Shown here piece by piece: positions 43,949 through 51,902 of a stretch of 64,000 nucleotides of DNA. The notes under the pieces were generated by a model. It did no database searches. It was not told the origin of the DNA and saw only the letters and a list, made by a program, of their open reading frames with translations. The stretch covers positions 2,170,001-2,234,000 of the forward strand of contig NZ_JAHLQN010000001.1 in assembly GCF_018919205.1 (NCBI RefSeq). The letters run 5' to 3'. Every line of letters begins with the position of its first letter. Position 1 is the stretch's first letter. The position numbers and the translations under genes are program-made. Origin of the DNA: Dysosmobacter acutus. Lineage in GTDB: Bacteria; Bacillota; Clostridia; Oscillospirales; Oscillospiraceae.

Positions 43949-44374
43949 CTATTTGACGGGAAATCGCTTTTCCGCCTGCTCCAGATCGGCGATCCAATCC
44001 TTCAGGTCCGCCCCGGAGGCCGTCAGCTCTATCTCCACCGTGTCCCAGTCCTCCGGCGCGTTCAGCATGGTGAATGCCACTGCGGTCTGATAGACATCCT
44101 CCTCCACCTGTTCCACCGTCAGTTCAAAGTAAGGCTCGGTGAACTCGCTCTCATACAGCCCCTTGATCCCGGCCAGGAGCACCTTCAGTCCGGCAGTCAG
44201 CTCCTGAAGCTCAGAGGTGGTCAGGCAGCTGTTGCGGTCAATGGTGACATTTCCCTCCGAATCGGTATAGGTGCCCTTGAGCACCAGCCAGTTGGCATCC
44301 TCATCCACGCCATCGGGGAATTCATAGGCCGCCACTTCCACCTTCAGCGACTCCTCATCATTTTTAAATACCAT
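43949..44374 (-). CDS. Hypothetical protein, possibly WapI-like
   Basis: A 141-residue acidic protein without signal peptide or membrane helix. The N-terminal half (VEVAAYEFPDGVDEDANWLV, SCLTTSELQELTAGLKVLL) recalls WapI-type immunity proteins and similar small cytosolic beta-rich domains, but the match is weak. AGGAGGAG lies eight bases before the ATG at 44374; the frame runs further upstream into the 41-bp repeat without a start site. It stands alone beside the accessory segment, with no toxin gene visible nearby. Confidence 0.6.
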   Translation of the reverse strand: MVFKNDEESLKVEVAAYEFPDGVDEDANWLVLKGTYTDSEGNVTIDRNSCLTTSELQELTAGLKVLLAGIKGLYESEFTEPYFELTVEQVEEDVYQTAVAFTMLNAPEDWDTVEIELTASGADLKDWIADLEQAEKRFPVK

Positions 44375-44450
44375 GTGACACTCCTCCTGTTCCCCTGTAG
44401 TGTAACACACTTTTTGCTCCTTTAAAAGAGGGAATCCCGGGCTGCCGTCA

Positions 44451-44491
44451 AAGAAAAGCAGCCTCCGAAGGGGCAATGTCATTAAGCTAAG
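44451..44491. repeat. Left copy of a 41-bp inverted repeat bounding the accessory segment
   Basis: Reads AAGAAAAGCAGCCTCC, a 7-base core, then CAATGTCATTAAGCTAAG. The inverted partner is at 48016-48056, with a single mismatch outside the core. The core is not inverted: both copies carry CCGAAGGGG on the plus strand. Confidence 0.85.
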
Positions 44492-44502
44492 GCAGAAAAA
44501 GA

Positions 44503-44541
44503 CTCCCCGCCTGATTGCGTGAAACAGGCGGGGAGATTTTT
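44503..44541 (+). terminator. Intrinsic terminator-like hairpin
   Basis: CTCCCCGCCTG and CAGGCGGGGAG pair, followed by ATTTTT. Confidence 0.75.
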
Positions 44542-44598
44542 CCCTCGCACAAATCCCAGTATAACCGCCGCAAAAGGCCGGTATTTGTGCCTGAATTG

Positions 44599-44639
44599 CT
44601 TAACTTAACGGCCCTTTTTCAATCGCCCGTTAAGTTAAG
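44599..44639. repeat. 13-bp perfect inverted repeat ahead of the transposase
   Basis: CTTAACTTAACGG (44599-44611) and CCGTTAAGTTAAG (44627-44639). TTAACTTAA also occurs at the right 41-bp repeat, so this may be part of the IS end structure. No target duplication could be identified. Confidence 0.5.
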
Positions 44640-44878
44640 GGCGCGTTTCTCCCCTTGACAATTCCCCCTGTCCGTCGTATCATGAAATCACAGCAAAAAG
44701 CACACACAGGAAGTTGAAGCCCGGCAAAGTCACCGCTAAAATTTCAAGCAAATTTTAGGACAAGCCATAATCTCCAAAGGCAAGGAAGTTGAAAGAAGAG
44801 AGTGCAGCAGACGCCGCAGGCGTCGCTGTACTCCTTTGTTTTTTTATGCTGAATATCAAAGCATTGGAGAAAACGGCT

Positions 44879-46180
44879 ATGGCCTATCCTGAAATCGTAT
44901 CGTCTGATCTGGACGAAGTCATCAACCATGTGCTGAAAAACAGCACCTTTGCCGCGCTGGACAAGCCTGCACGCAGCCGCAAGGTTTCCCGGGCGGACAT
45001 CATAAAGGCCCTGCTTTTCATGCAGGGCGGCAGCCTGCAAAAGGAACTGCACGAGCTGGGACTGAATATCAGCGCGTCCGCCTTTGTCCAGCGCCGCCGT
45101 CAAATCCCCTCCGAGCTGCTGGGGGATATTCTCACAGAACTGCACGCACGCTATGACACACCCAAGACCTATCTGGGTTATCGGGTGCTGGCTGTGGACG
45201 GAACAGCCGTCAACATAGCCCGTAACCCGGAATCCCGCTGTTTCGTCTGCAACCCAAGCGCACCACAGGGCTATTGCCAGCTGCACGCCACCCCCATGTA
45301 TGATATTCTTAACAAAAGCTATCGGGCTTGCGTGATACAGCCCCAGCCGCAGCAGGACGAAATCGGCGCTCTGGACGCCCTTCTCGCGTGGCATGACTTC
45401 GAGGAAAAGACGCTTCTTGTGGCTGACAGGGCCTTTTCCAGCTACAATCTGTTCGCTGCGATACAGCAAAAGCCCAACGCGGACTTTCTCATCCGCGTCA
45501 AACAGGGGCGGGGAGCCATGCGCGAAGTGGCAACGCTGCCCATGCGGGAACTGGATACGGAAATCAGCTTCACTATCACAACAACGCAGACAAAGGAAGA
45601 TAAAGAAAAGGGATATATTTTCCTGCAAACGAGAAAGAGGAAAGACCGCGTATATAGCCAAAACACGCGGGCGGGGCGGTGGGATTTCCCGTCGCCCTAT
45701 CCCATGAAGCTGCGGATCGTGCGCGTCCTGCTGGATACGGGCGAGTATGAAACGCTGGCGACCTCTTTGCCGCCCAGCGTTACGGCACAGCAAATCAAAG
45801 CGCTCTACGCGGCCAGATGGGGAATAGAAACTGCCTACAGAGAGCTCAAGTATCATTATGGCCTTGTCAATCTTCATGGGCGGAGCGAGGAGTTTGCCCG
45901 GCAGGAAATTTACGCTTCCATGATTATCGCGTCGCTCTGCTCGCGTATCATCAGCCAAGCGGTTGTCAAACAGCACACAGGGGCGGCATATCTCTACAAT
46001 GTCAACCAGAAAATGGCGGCCTATCTCTGCAAGAAGTTTTTCCGAACGCCGGGCGCGGACGGGGAACAGCTTCTGCGGGACATAGCACGATACACCGAGC
46101 CGGTCAGACCGGGGCGGCAGGACGAGCGAAAACTGCGCCCGAAATCCTTTGTGGGATTCCTTTACCGGGTGGCGGCGTAA
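44879..46180 (+). CDS. IS4-family transposase
   Basis: A 433-residue DDE transposase. The catalytic residues are Asp107 (YRVLAVDGTAVN), Asp183 (TLLVADRAFSSYNLF) and Glu317 (YAARWGIETAYRELKYHYGL, the YREK-type signature of IS4). The frame is uninterrupted, so the enzyme may be active. I place the start at 44879 because GGAG lies nine bases upstream; starts at 44846 or a TTG at 44789 are possible. It sits inside a 3.6-kb segment bounded by 41-bp inverted repeats, but exact IS ends and a target-site duplication were not found. Confidence 0.9.
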   Translation: MAYPEIVSSDLDEVINHVLKNSTFAALDKPARSRKVSRADIIKALLFMQGGSLQKELHELGLNISASAFVQRRRQIPSELLGDILTELHARYDTPKTYLGYRVLAVDGTAVNIARNPESRCFVCNPSAPQGYCQLHATPMYDILNKSYRACVIQPQPQQDEIGALDALLAWHDFEEKTLLVADRAFSSYNLFAAIQQKPNADFLIRVKQGRGAMREVATLPMRELDTEISFTITTTQTKEDKEKGYIFLQTRKRKDRVYSQNTRAGRWDFPSPYPMKLRIVRVLLDTGEYETLATSLPPSVTAQQIKALYAARWGIETAYRELKYHYGLVNLHGRSEEFARQEIYASMIIASLCSRIISQAVVKQHTGAAYLYNVNQKMAAYLCKKFFRTPGADGEQLLRDIARYTEPVRPGRQDERKLRPKSFVGFLYRVAA

Positions 46181-46603
46181 ATACGAAAATCCGGGTTTAG
46201 GGGTTACACGATTTTTTACACAGGAACGGGCCGCCCTTTGCCCGTCTCACCCAAACGCATGTTTTTGGTGCGTATCACTTTTCAGAAATGGCGGCAAAAG
46301 CCCCGGAAACAGCGGCTTTCAGGGCGTCGTCAAGAAAATACAGCACCAAATACACGATAAATCGCTTAACGATTTTTTACATTGTCTACGACAAATCGCC
46401 AAATGAAAAACAGGGAGTTTTATTCCTTAAACAATGATTTTCACTTTTGGCCCAGCTTCTATATCGTTTCAGGGACATGTTGAGTATTGCCCTTTTTGGG
46501 CTTTTTCGGCTTGCTCACATATTTTTAAGGCATGGCGGGGACAAGTTAAAAAAAGTACCCCCGCCATTTCAAATGGCGGGGGTACTCGTTTCACATCAGT
46601 TTT
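46181..46603. other. Non-coding stretch after the transposase
   Basis: About 420 bp without a credible gene. The motif ACGATTTTTTACA occurs twice (46207-46219 and 46368-46380), perhaps an IS-end feature. The LysM gene's terminator lies at its right edge. Confidence 0.5.
46548..46585 (-). terminator. Terminator of the LysM gene
   Basis: GTACCCCCGCCATTT and its perfect complement meet almost without a loop. On the minus strand a run of seven or more U residues follows. Confidence 0.85.
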
Positions 46604-47493
46604 TTATTTCGCGGGCAGGACGATGACCTGTCCCGCATAGATAGTATTGGCGTTCTTCAAGCGGTCGCTGTTGCGCTCAAAGATGGCCTTGTACTTCATC
46701 ACATCGCCATAAGTGGCCTTTGCGATAGCGCCCAGTGTGTCCCCGGCCTTGACGGTATAGAGGGTTTCACCTGTGCCAGCCACGGGAGCGGAAATGCGGG
46801 CGGTGTTACCCAGTTTCGCGGGCAGGGTCAGCACTCTACACCGGGAACCAGCTTTACGCTCTTGTTGGCGCTGTAAAGCTCGCGCCATACGCCATAAGTG
46901 CCGTAGGTGTTCAGCGCGATTGTGCCGTAGGTGTCGCCCTTTTTCACGGCGTAAGTGTCCGGGGACGCGGAGGGGGCGGGCTGTTCGGGCTGGGCGGGTT
47001 TATCCGCCGGGACTGTCGGTTCCGCAGGCGTAACGGGCGCGGTGGGAGTGGCAGGTTCCGTAGCGGCACTATTCCCATCACCCAGTTTTAAATAAATCTT
47101 ATCCGAACCGCTCAACTCAATAATCAAATCGGGGTTCCCTACAAAAGCGTTGTCAGCCGTACCAGTGGCAAGTTCATATGCGGCCATTGTCATACCATAC
47201 ACGCCGCTTTCTTCCAAGACATAACCGTACAGCGAAACAAAACCATATCCTGCATTGTCTTTGACTGTCACCGTGGAACCGGGTTTGATCGTGACCATTG
47301 TGACCTCGCTGGATACAGGGTCGCCCTCCATCCCGACAAGTTTAATTGTCGTCTTTGAAATCGATACGGCTTCAAACGCTATTGTTGCGTCGTCTGCCGT
47401 GAACGTGTGGGCTTCATAGCCTGCCGCGAATGCTGGCACAGCCAGCCCCATGCACAGGACAAGGGACAAGAAAAGTGTAGCTAATTTTTTCAT
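46604..47493 (-). pseudogene. Exported protein with two LysM domains, broken by a frameshift
   Basis: The gene begins MKKLATLFLSLVLCMGLAVP with a signal peptide ending AFAAG, a beta-rich domain, a Pro/Ala/Thr/Glu linker, and a first LysM (DTYAVKKGDTYGTIALNTYG). It then stops at 46828 after GVEC. The second LysM (TLYTVKAGDTLGAIAKATYG, continuing to VIVLPAK) lies in the next frame down to 46604. One extra base near 46830 would join them through the LTLPAKL linker, so a one-base deletion (or a sequencing error) is the likely cause. LysM domains bind peptidoglycan. The start at 47493 follows GAGAGGAAG. The truncated product still has one LysM and could be exported. Confidence 0.75.
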
Positions 47494-47760
47494 CCTATGG
47501 ACTTCCTCTCTCATGTTTTATTGTGCCGGTTTACGCGCGCTTTCTCCTTTCTCTCCGGGCCTACATCCCACGGCACAACGAACAATTATCAAGGTCAGCC
47601 CGTATATTTCCGACGGACGGTCCCGGCGGGCGGGAGCCAACGCCCCCGCCCGGGGTGTCCGCCGGAAACATAAAAAGCGGTGTTGAGCGTATAACTCAAC
47701 ACCGCCTGACTGTATCAATCAAAGCGTAACACATAGGTTCCCATTTCCTGTTGTTTGCAC
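47494..47760. other. Non-coding region upstream of the LysM gene
   Basis: No convincing gene. A GC-rich segment (47610-47665) can fold by pairing GGCGGAC with GTCCGTC, and a hairpin with U-tract on the minus strand lies at 47672-47705. No clear promoter for the LysM gene was found. Confidence 0.45.
47672..47705 (-). terminator. Minus-strand terminator upstream of the LysM gene
   Basis: GCGGTGTTGAG and CTCAACACCGC form an 11-bp stem with a 7-base loop. On the minus strand TTTTTA follows. Confidence 0.65.
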
Positions 47761-47789
47761 TTGAAAAGGAAACGCCGAAACAGTATAAT
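47761..47789 (+). promoter_or_regulatory. Promoter without a downstream gene (candidate ncRNA)
   Basis: TTGAAA (47761-47766), 17 bp, consensus TATAAT (47784-47789). No open frame with a ribosome site follows. Confidence 0.75.
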
Positions 47790-47795
47790 GGGAGA

Positions 47796-48003
47796 TGTGG
47801 TGCAGTCGTAAGACTGTTGTGTTGAGTGGGTAAGACACTCTTCATAGGAGCATAGCAGGCTGCAACCTGCTATGCTCTGCCGCTATTTATGTTTCCAATC
47901 CAATTTTAACCGATAATGCACAGAAAATCAAGTGTCTTTCGACAACATATTGCAAAAGCTACCCCCGGCCATTCACTCAAATGGACGGGGGTAGCTTTTT
48001 TTG
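47796..48003 (+). ncRNA. Candidate structured small RNA of about 200 nt
   Basis: Between a good promoter and a strong terminator lie three successive hairpins: GCAGTC-GTAA-GACTGT (GNRA loop), GAGTG-GGTAAGA-CACTC, and AGCATAGCAGG-CTGCAA-CCTGCTATGCT. No coding frame explains the unit. I do not recognise the family. It lies inside the accessory segment, opposite in direction to the LysM gene. Confidence 0.55.
47954..48003 (+). terminator. Terminator of the candidate small RNA
   Basis: AAAAGCTACCCCCG and CGGGGGTAGCTTTT pair, with an inner CCATT/AAATGG, followed by T residues. The stem core resembles the LysM gene terminator (TACCCCCG...CGGGGGTA). Confidence 0.85.
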
Positions 48004-48015
48004 CCCTGAACAGAG

Positions 48016-48056
48016 CTTAACTTAATGACATTGCCGAAGGGGAGGCTGCTTTTCTT
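48016..48056. repeat. Right copy of the 41-bp inverted repeat
   Basis: Inverted partner of 44451-44491. It touches the stop codon of the DUF3343 gene, so the accessory segment begins exactly at the end of the selenium locus. Confidence 0.85.
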
Positions 48057-48298
48057 TACTGATTTTCCAGCAGCAGTGTGTATTGCTCCTCCGGTCCCAC
48101 CTGATAGACCCGCTCCACATCCACATCCATGGTGGCAAGGTTCGGCTCCTCCGCCTCGTATCGGATGCAGGTGCCGCAGGAAGAGCTCAGCTTTCGGGGA
48201 ACCGGCATCATCCGTGCACGGACCCCCTTCCCGGTCAGCGTCCGGCTGGTCATCAGGGCGGACAGATGGGTGTGGAAGGTGGCAATATACAGATTCAT
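48056..48298 (-). CDS. DUF3343 small protein of the selenium locus
   Basis: An 80-residue protein with the DUF3343 pattern: MNLYIATFHTHLSALMTSRT, then MMPVPRKLSSSCGTCIRYE, with a CGTC pair (about residues 44-47). DUF3343 genes sit beside YedE and TusA-like genes in selenium-using bacteria and may help deliver selenium; a thiol or selenol relay is plausible from the cysteines but unproven. The ATG overlaps the TusA-like stop (ATGA). Last gene of the YedE operon. Confidence 0.8.
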   Translation of the reverse strand: MNLYIATFHTHLSALMTSRTLTGKGVRARMMPVPRKLSSSCGTCIRYEAEEPNLATMDVDVERVYQVGPEEQYTLLLENQ

Positions 48299-48501
48299 TT
48301 GCTCAGGCTCAGCCGGAAATCCCGGCCCTCCGGTGCAACAGTGACCTGATAACCGCAGCTTGTCCCAAAGCGGGTGACATTCTCCACAGAGCACTGGTTG
48401 TCCACCAGAACCTCCAGGGAGGCGGGAGCGGACTTCTTTACTTCCTTCTGCACCATCACCACGGGCATGGGGCAGGAATACCCTCTTGCATCAACAACCA
48501 T
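48295..48501 (-). CDS. yedF: TusA/YedF-like sulfurtransferase protein
   Basis: A 68-residue TusA-fold protein. The CPxP motif with the sulfur- or selenium-carrying cysteine is YSCPMPVV (Cys10). It resembles the N-terminal half of YedF, and its position between YedE and DUF3343 points to carriage of reduced selenium rather than tRNA thiolation. AAAGGAG precedes the ATG; overlaps with DUF3343 and a 16-bp gap to yedE indicate one operon. Confidence 0.85.
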   Translation of the reverse strand: MVVDARGYSCPMPVVMVQKEVKKSAPASLEVLVDNQCSVENVTRFGTSCGYQVTVAPEGRDFRLSLSK

Positions 48502-48517
48502 CGTATGTTCTCCTTTC

Positions 48518-49630
48518 TCAAACCGTTTCCACGGAGGCGCTGACCGATTCCTTCCTGGGCAGGTTCCACACCGATACGCCCAGCATCACGATCAGTCCGA
48601 TGATGACCGCGGCCTTACCGGCGGTGGAGATTCCGCCCACCACGATCTCCTTGGCCTCATTGAGGGCGTCGGCGTTGCCGGCCAGGCCAAAGTTGTGCGC
48701 AAAGGCCGCGCCCACGACCATGCCAAGCACCGTGACGGCGGAATCGCCGTTGCCCTCTCCGGCCAGGATCAACTGGCGCAGGGGGCATCCGCCCAACAGC
48801 ACGCTGCCCCAGCCCACAATGGTCATGCCCAGCAGATTCCACAGGTGGCTGCTGTGGGCGATGGGCTGCAGCTCAAAGCCGAACTTGAAGCTGCCGGCGG
48901 CCAGGTTGCCTGCCAAAACCACCAGGAAGATGGCCACAAAGCCATAGAGCAGCTTGAAATCCCGGAACAAAATGGCATCGCGGATACCGCCCACCATGCA
49001 AAGACGCGCCCTCTGCGCAAGAGCCCCCGCCACAAGGGCGATCACAAGAGCCGCCAGCACCGGCGCATGCTTGGAGCCAGGCCCCTCCTCGCTGAAGCGG
49101 AAGAGGGCGGGAACCGCCAAAAAGAGGATCAGCAGACCCGCCATCAGCGCGCTCAGCACGCTGCCCTCGCTCTTGCCCACCTCGTAGGCGCGCTTGAGGG
49201 AAAATCCGGCCTTCAGGAACTGCACGCCAATGACAATGCCGATGATGAATCCCAGAAGACCAACCAGGGCGTTGGCGTCTCCGCCGCCCAGGCGGATCAC
49301 CATGCGCAGCGGGCAGCCCAGGAAGGCCAGCGCGCCGATCATGACAAAGGCGCCCAACACGAAGCGGGTGGCGGGAGAGGATCCCGCTTTGGCGCGAAAC
49401 TCCCTGGTCGCCACGGACATGATCAAGGCGCCCAACACCAGGCCGATGATCTCCGGGCGGACATACTGCACCTTTGCCGCGCTGTGCATACCCACCGCGC
49501 CTGCGATGTCCCGCAGGAAGCAGGCGATGCAAAAGCCCATGTTTGCGGGATTGCCCAGGGCTGTCAGCACCACGGCCGCCGCGCCTACCACCGCGCCGGC
49601 AAGCACTACAATCCAGTTGATCTTTTTCAT
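48518..49630 (-). CDS. yedE: YedE-family putative selenium transporter
   Basis: A 370-residue membrane protein with two YeeE/YedE repeats, each carrying a conserved cysteine in a GCPLR motif (LAFLGCPLRMVIRLGGGDA and LLGGCPLRQLILAGEGNGD), typical of the selenium-linked YedE branch. It is proposed to import a selenium compound. The ATG at 49630 follows AGGAG by seven bases. The GCPLR cysteines in both halves would line the pathway, as in thiosulfate-transporting YeeE relatives. A LysR-type gene lies just upstream on the same strand. Confidence 0.88.
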   Translation of the reverse strand: MKKINWIVVLAGAVVGAAAVVLTALGNPANMGFCIACFLRDIAGAVGMHSAAKVQYVRPEIIGLVLGALIMSVATREFRAKAGSSPATRFVLGAFVMIGALAFLGCPLRMVIRLGGGDANALVGLLGFIIGIVIGVQFLKAGFSLKRAYEVGKSEGSVLSALMAGLLILFLAVPALFRFSEEGPGSKHAPVLAALVIALVAGALAQRARLCMVGGIRDAILFRDFKLLYGFVAIFLVVLAGNLAAGSFKFGFELQPIAHSSHLWNLLGMTIVGWGSVLLGGCPLRQLILAGEGNGDSAVTVLGMVVGAAFAHNFGLAGNADALNEAKEIVVGGISTAGKAAVIIGLIVMLGVSVWNLPRKESVSASVETV

Positions 49631-49687
49631 CTCTATGCTCCTATTCACACAAGTTTCCCGCGGAGCCCCGCGGTTTCAACAAGATTC

Positions 49688-49717
49688 ATTATAGGAGCTG
49701 ATGGCGCAAATATCCAA
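49688..49717 (-). promoter_or_regulatory. Promoter of the yedE operon
   Basis: On the minus strand: TTGGAT (49717-49712), 18 bp, TATAAT (49693-49688). Confidence 0.55.
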
Positions 49718-49734
49718 TTCCCGTTTTCGATAAC

Positions 49735-49771
49735 AAAAAGATACGATCGTTTTTACCGATCGTATCTTTTT
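49735..49771. terminator. Terminator of the LysR-type gene
   Basis: AAAAAGATACGATCG and its complement form a 15-bp stem with a U-tract on both strands. The LysR stop codon lies within it. Confidence 0.85.
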
Positions 49772-50673
49772 CTGATCTCTCCACGGATATAGCTGATGAA
49801 CTCCTGCTCGATCCTGCTGAGCGTCTCCTCCTTGCGCCAGGTGAGGTAGATTTTACGGTATACACCCCCGTCATCCAGGTCAAAGGCTATCAGCTTTCCC
49901 GAGTCCACTTCCTCCCGCACGGCAAGTTCCGAGATCACGGAGACGCCCATCCCCTGGGCCACTGTGTTTTTGATGGTCTCGGGGCTGTCCATCCGCGCCA
50001 CAATATGCAGCTCCTCCGGTGTCAGGCCGCACTTTTTCAGATACTGGTTCAGCACCTGCTTGGTCCCGGAGCTCTCCTCCCGGGAGATCATGGGCTCTTG
50101 CAGCAAAAGGGCGCGCCCGCCGGACCCCTGGGCACGGCACTCCCGGTAGTGGGAGGTGTTGGGGCTGATGAGCACAAGCTTGTCCTCCATCAGGGTGTGG
50201 TATGTATAGCGCTTGCGGTCCAGGGCGGCGCCTACAAAGCCCAGCCGGACCTCGCCCTGCTCCAACAGCTTGTGGACCTGGGCGCTGTCGCCCCGGCGCA
50301 GCAGGTAGCGGCTGTCTCCATACTTGTGCAGAAAACCGGGCAGCAGCTCCGGCAGCACATGCTGGGCCGGCACGGTCGAAGCCCCGATGGTCAGCTCACC
50401 GCCCCGGGAACGCTCCGTCATCTCCTGGAGGGCCTGGCAGCGGCCCAGCACATCCCTGGCCGCGCCGTACACCCGCTTGCCCTCCTCCGTCAGCGACACC
50501 TTTCTCCGGGCGCCCCGCAGGATCAGCTGAGCGCCCAAGGCCTGCTCCAGGGCGCGGATATGGGCGCTGACGGTGGACTGCGTCAAATACAGCTCCTCAG
50601 CAGCACGGGTAAAGCTACTGTATTCAGCCGTGGTCACAAAGGCCTCCAGCTGTCTCAGGTTGATTTCCAGCAT
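49753..50673 (-). CDS. LysR-family regulator of the selenium locus
   Basis: A 306-residue LysR regulator with helix-turn-helix (LEINLRQLEAFVTTAEYSSF, then AAEELYLTQSTVSAHIRALE) and an effector domain. It lies between yedE (same strand) and the divergent class V aminotransferase gene, the usual geometry for local control; LysR-type genes are known companions of YedE/SelD clusters. I use the ATG at 50673 (AAGGGGAAG upstream); a start at 50703 with GGAG is also possible. Confidence 0.88.
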   Translation of the reverse strand: MLEINLRQLEAFVTTAEYSSFTRAAEELYLTQSTVSAHIRALEQALGAQLILRGARRKVSLTEEGKRVYGAARDVLGRCQALQEMTERSRGGELTIGASTVPAQHVLPELLPGFLHKYGDSRYLLRRGDSAQVHKLLEQGEVRLGFVGAALDRKRYTYHTLMEDKLVLISPNTSHYRECRAQGSGGRALLLQEPMISREESSGTKQVLNQYLKKCGLTPEELHIVARMDSPETIKNTVAQGMGVSVISELAVREEVDSGKLIAFDLDDGGVYRKIYLTWRKEETLSRIEQEFISYIRGEIRKRYDR

Positions 50674-50753
50674 CCGCTTCCCCTTCTTATCGTTTCTTTC
50701 CATATGACTTTCTCCGCTTGATGTGGTATGCTCTCTTACAGGAGGGATATTTC

Positions 50754-51902
50754 ATGAATACCATCTATCTGGACAACGCGGCCACATCATTTCCAAAACC
50801 CGCTGGTGTCAGCGACAGTATGAAGCGCTATATGGACCGCATAGGCGCCACCATCAACCGCTCCGTCTACGCAAGCGCGCAGGACGCCGGGCTTGTGACG
50901 CTGCAGCTGCGCCAGCGGCTGGGCAGGCTCTTCTCCTTTTCCGGGCCGCCCACCCACGTCATCCTGACGCCCGGCGCCACCGCCGGATTGAACATGATCC
51001 TCAGCGGCTTCCTGCGCCCCGGCGACCACTGCATCGTCAGCTCCATGGAGCATAACGCCGTCATGCGCCCCCTGCTTCGGATGGAGGGCGTGGAGGTGGA
51101 CCGCATCCCCTGCGACGACAAGGGGCTGGTACAGGTGGACGCCCTGCCCGGCCTCATCCGGAAGAATACCCGTCTGGTGATCCTGGCCCATGGCTCCAAT
51201 GTCTGCGGCACCGTACAGGACGCCCAGGCCATCGGCGATATCTGCGCCCGGCACGGGATTCCCTTTGCCCTGGACGCCGCCCAAACCGCGGGCCACTACC
51301 CCATTGACTTTCAGCGTTTTGGGCTCTCAGCCATGGCGGTCCCGGGCCACAAAGGGCTGCTTGGTCCCTCCGGCATTGGCGCGCTGGTACTGGGAGAGGA
51401 GTTCGCCGGACAGCTGACGCCTCTGATTGCCGGCGGTACCGGCAGCGCCTCGGACAGCGAATACCTGCCGCCCTATCTGCCGGACCGCTTTGAGTCCGGG
51501 ACGCCCAACATGCCGGGCATCTACGGCTTTGAGGCTGCTGTGGGGTTTGTGGAGGAGCAGGGCGTGGACGCGCTCCGCGCCCACGAGATGGAGCTTTGCG
51601 GCCGCTTTTTGGACGGCCTCTCTGACCTTCCCGGCCTGCGCCTGTGCGGCACCCGGGACCTCAGATGCCGGGTGGGCGTGCTCTCCGTGGACTTTCTCAA
51701 CCAGGATAACGCTGAAGCCGCCTTCCGCCTGGAGACGGAGTACGGGATTTTGACCCGCTGCGGCCTCCACTGCGCTCCATCGGCCCATAAGACCTTAGGA
51801 ACCTTCCCCCAGGGCACGGTCCGTTTCTCCCTGGGCTTTGCCAACAGCAAAGAAGACGTGGACGCGGCGCTCGCCGCCCTGCGGGAACTCAGCGGAGCTT
51901 GA
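50754..51902 (+). CDS. Class V aminotransferase / cysteine desulfurase-like protein of the selenium locus
   Basis: A 382-residue PLP enzyme of the cysteine desulfurase / selenocysteine lyase fold. It opens NTIYLDNAATSFPKPAGVSD, holds the PLP lysine in VPGHKGLLGP (Lys200) and has a late catalytic cysteine in RCGLHCAPSAHKTLG (Cys340). It matches the group I know as TIGR01977 (EF2568 family), found beside selD in organisms with selenium-dependent hydroxylases, and may supply selenium as selane or persulfide-like selenol. GGAGGG precedes the ATG. The end overlaps the convergent selD by 14 bp. Confidence 0.88.
   Translation: MNTIYLDNAATSFPKPAGVSDSMKRYMDRIGATINRSVYASAQDAGLVTLQLRQRLGRLFSFSGPPTHVILTPGATAGLNMILSGFLRPGDHCIVSSMEHNAVMRPLLRMEGVEVDRIPCDDKGLVQVDALPGLIRKNTRLVILAHGSNVCGTVQDAQAIGDICARHGIPFALDAAQTAGHYPIDFQRFGLSAMAVPGHKGLLGPSGIGALVLGEEFAGQLTPLIAGGTGSASDSEYLPPYLPDRFESGTPNMPGIYGFEAAVGFVEEQGVDALRAHEMELCGRFLDGLSDLPGLRLCGTRDLRCRVGVLSVDFLNQDNAEAAFRLETEYGILTRCGLHCAPSAHKTLGTFPQGTVRFSLGFANSKEDVDAALAALRELSGA

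Larger units (their letters stand above)
44375..44878. other. Left end of the accessory segment, non-coding
   Basis: About 500 bp without a gene. It holds the left 41-bp repeat (44451-44491), a terminator hairpin (44503-44541) and a 13-bp perfect inverted repeat CTTAACTTAACGG (44599-44611 / 44627-44639) with a 15-base loop that may belong to the transposon end. Confidence 0.55.

Noticed and set aside
46828..46836. TGA after GVEC in the LysM gene as a selenocysteine codon, given the nearby selenium locus
   Set aside because: Reading through TGA in the same frame does not continue into the second LysM; only a frame change does. No SECIS-like structure was seen.
47520..47665. GC-rich fold upstream of the LysM gene as a riboswitch
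   Set aside because: Pairing is imperfect, no known motif matches, and no promoter or linked terminator fits a switch for that gene.
51889..51902. 14-bp overlap of the class V aminotransferase and selD ends as a sign of frameshift
   Set aside because: Short convergent overlaps are common and both C-termini look complete.
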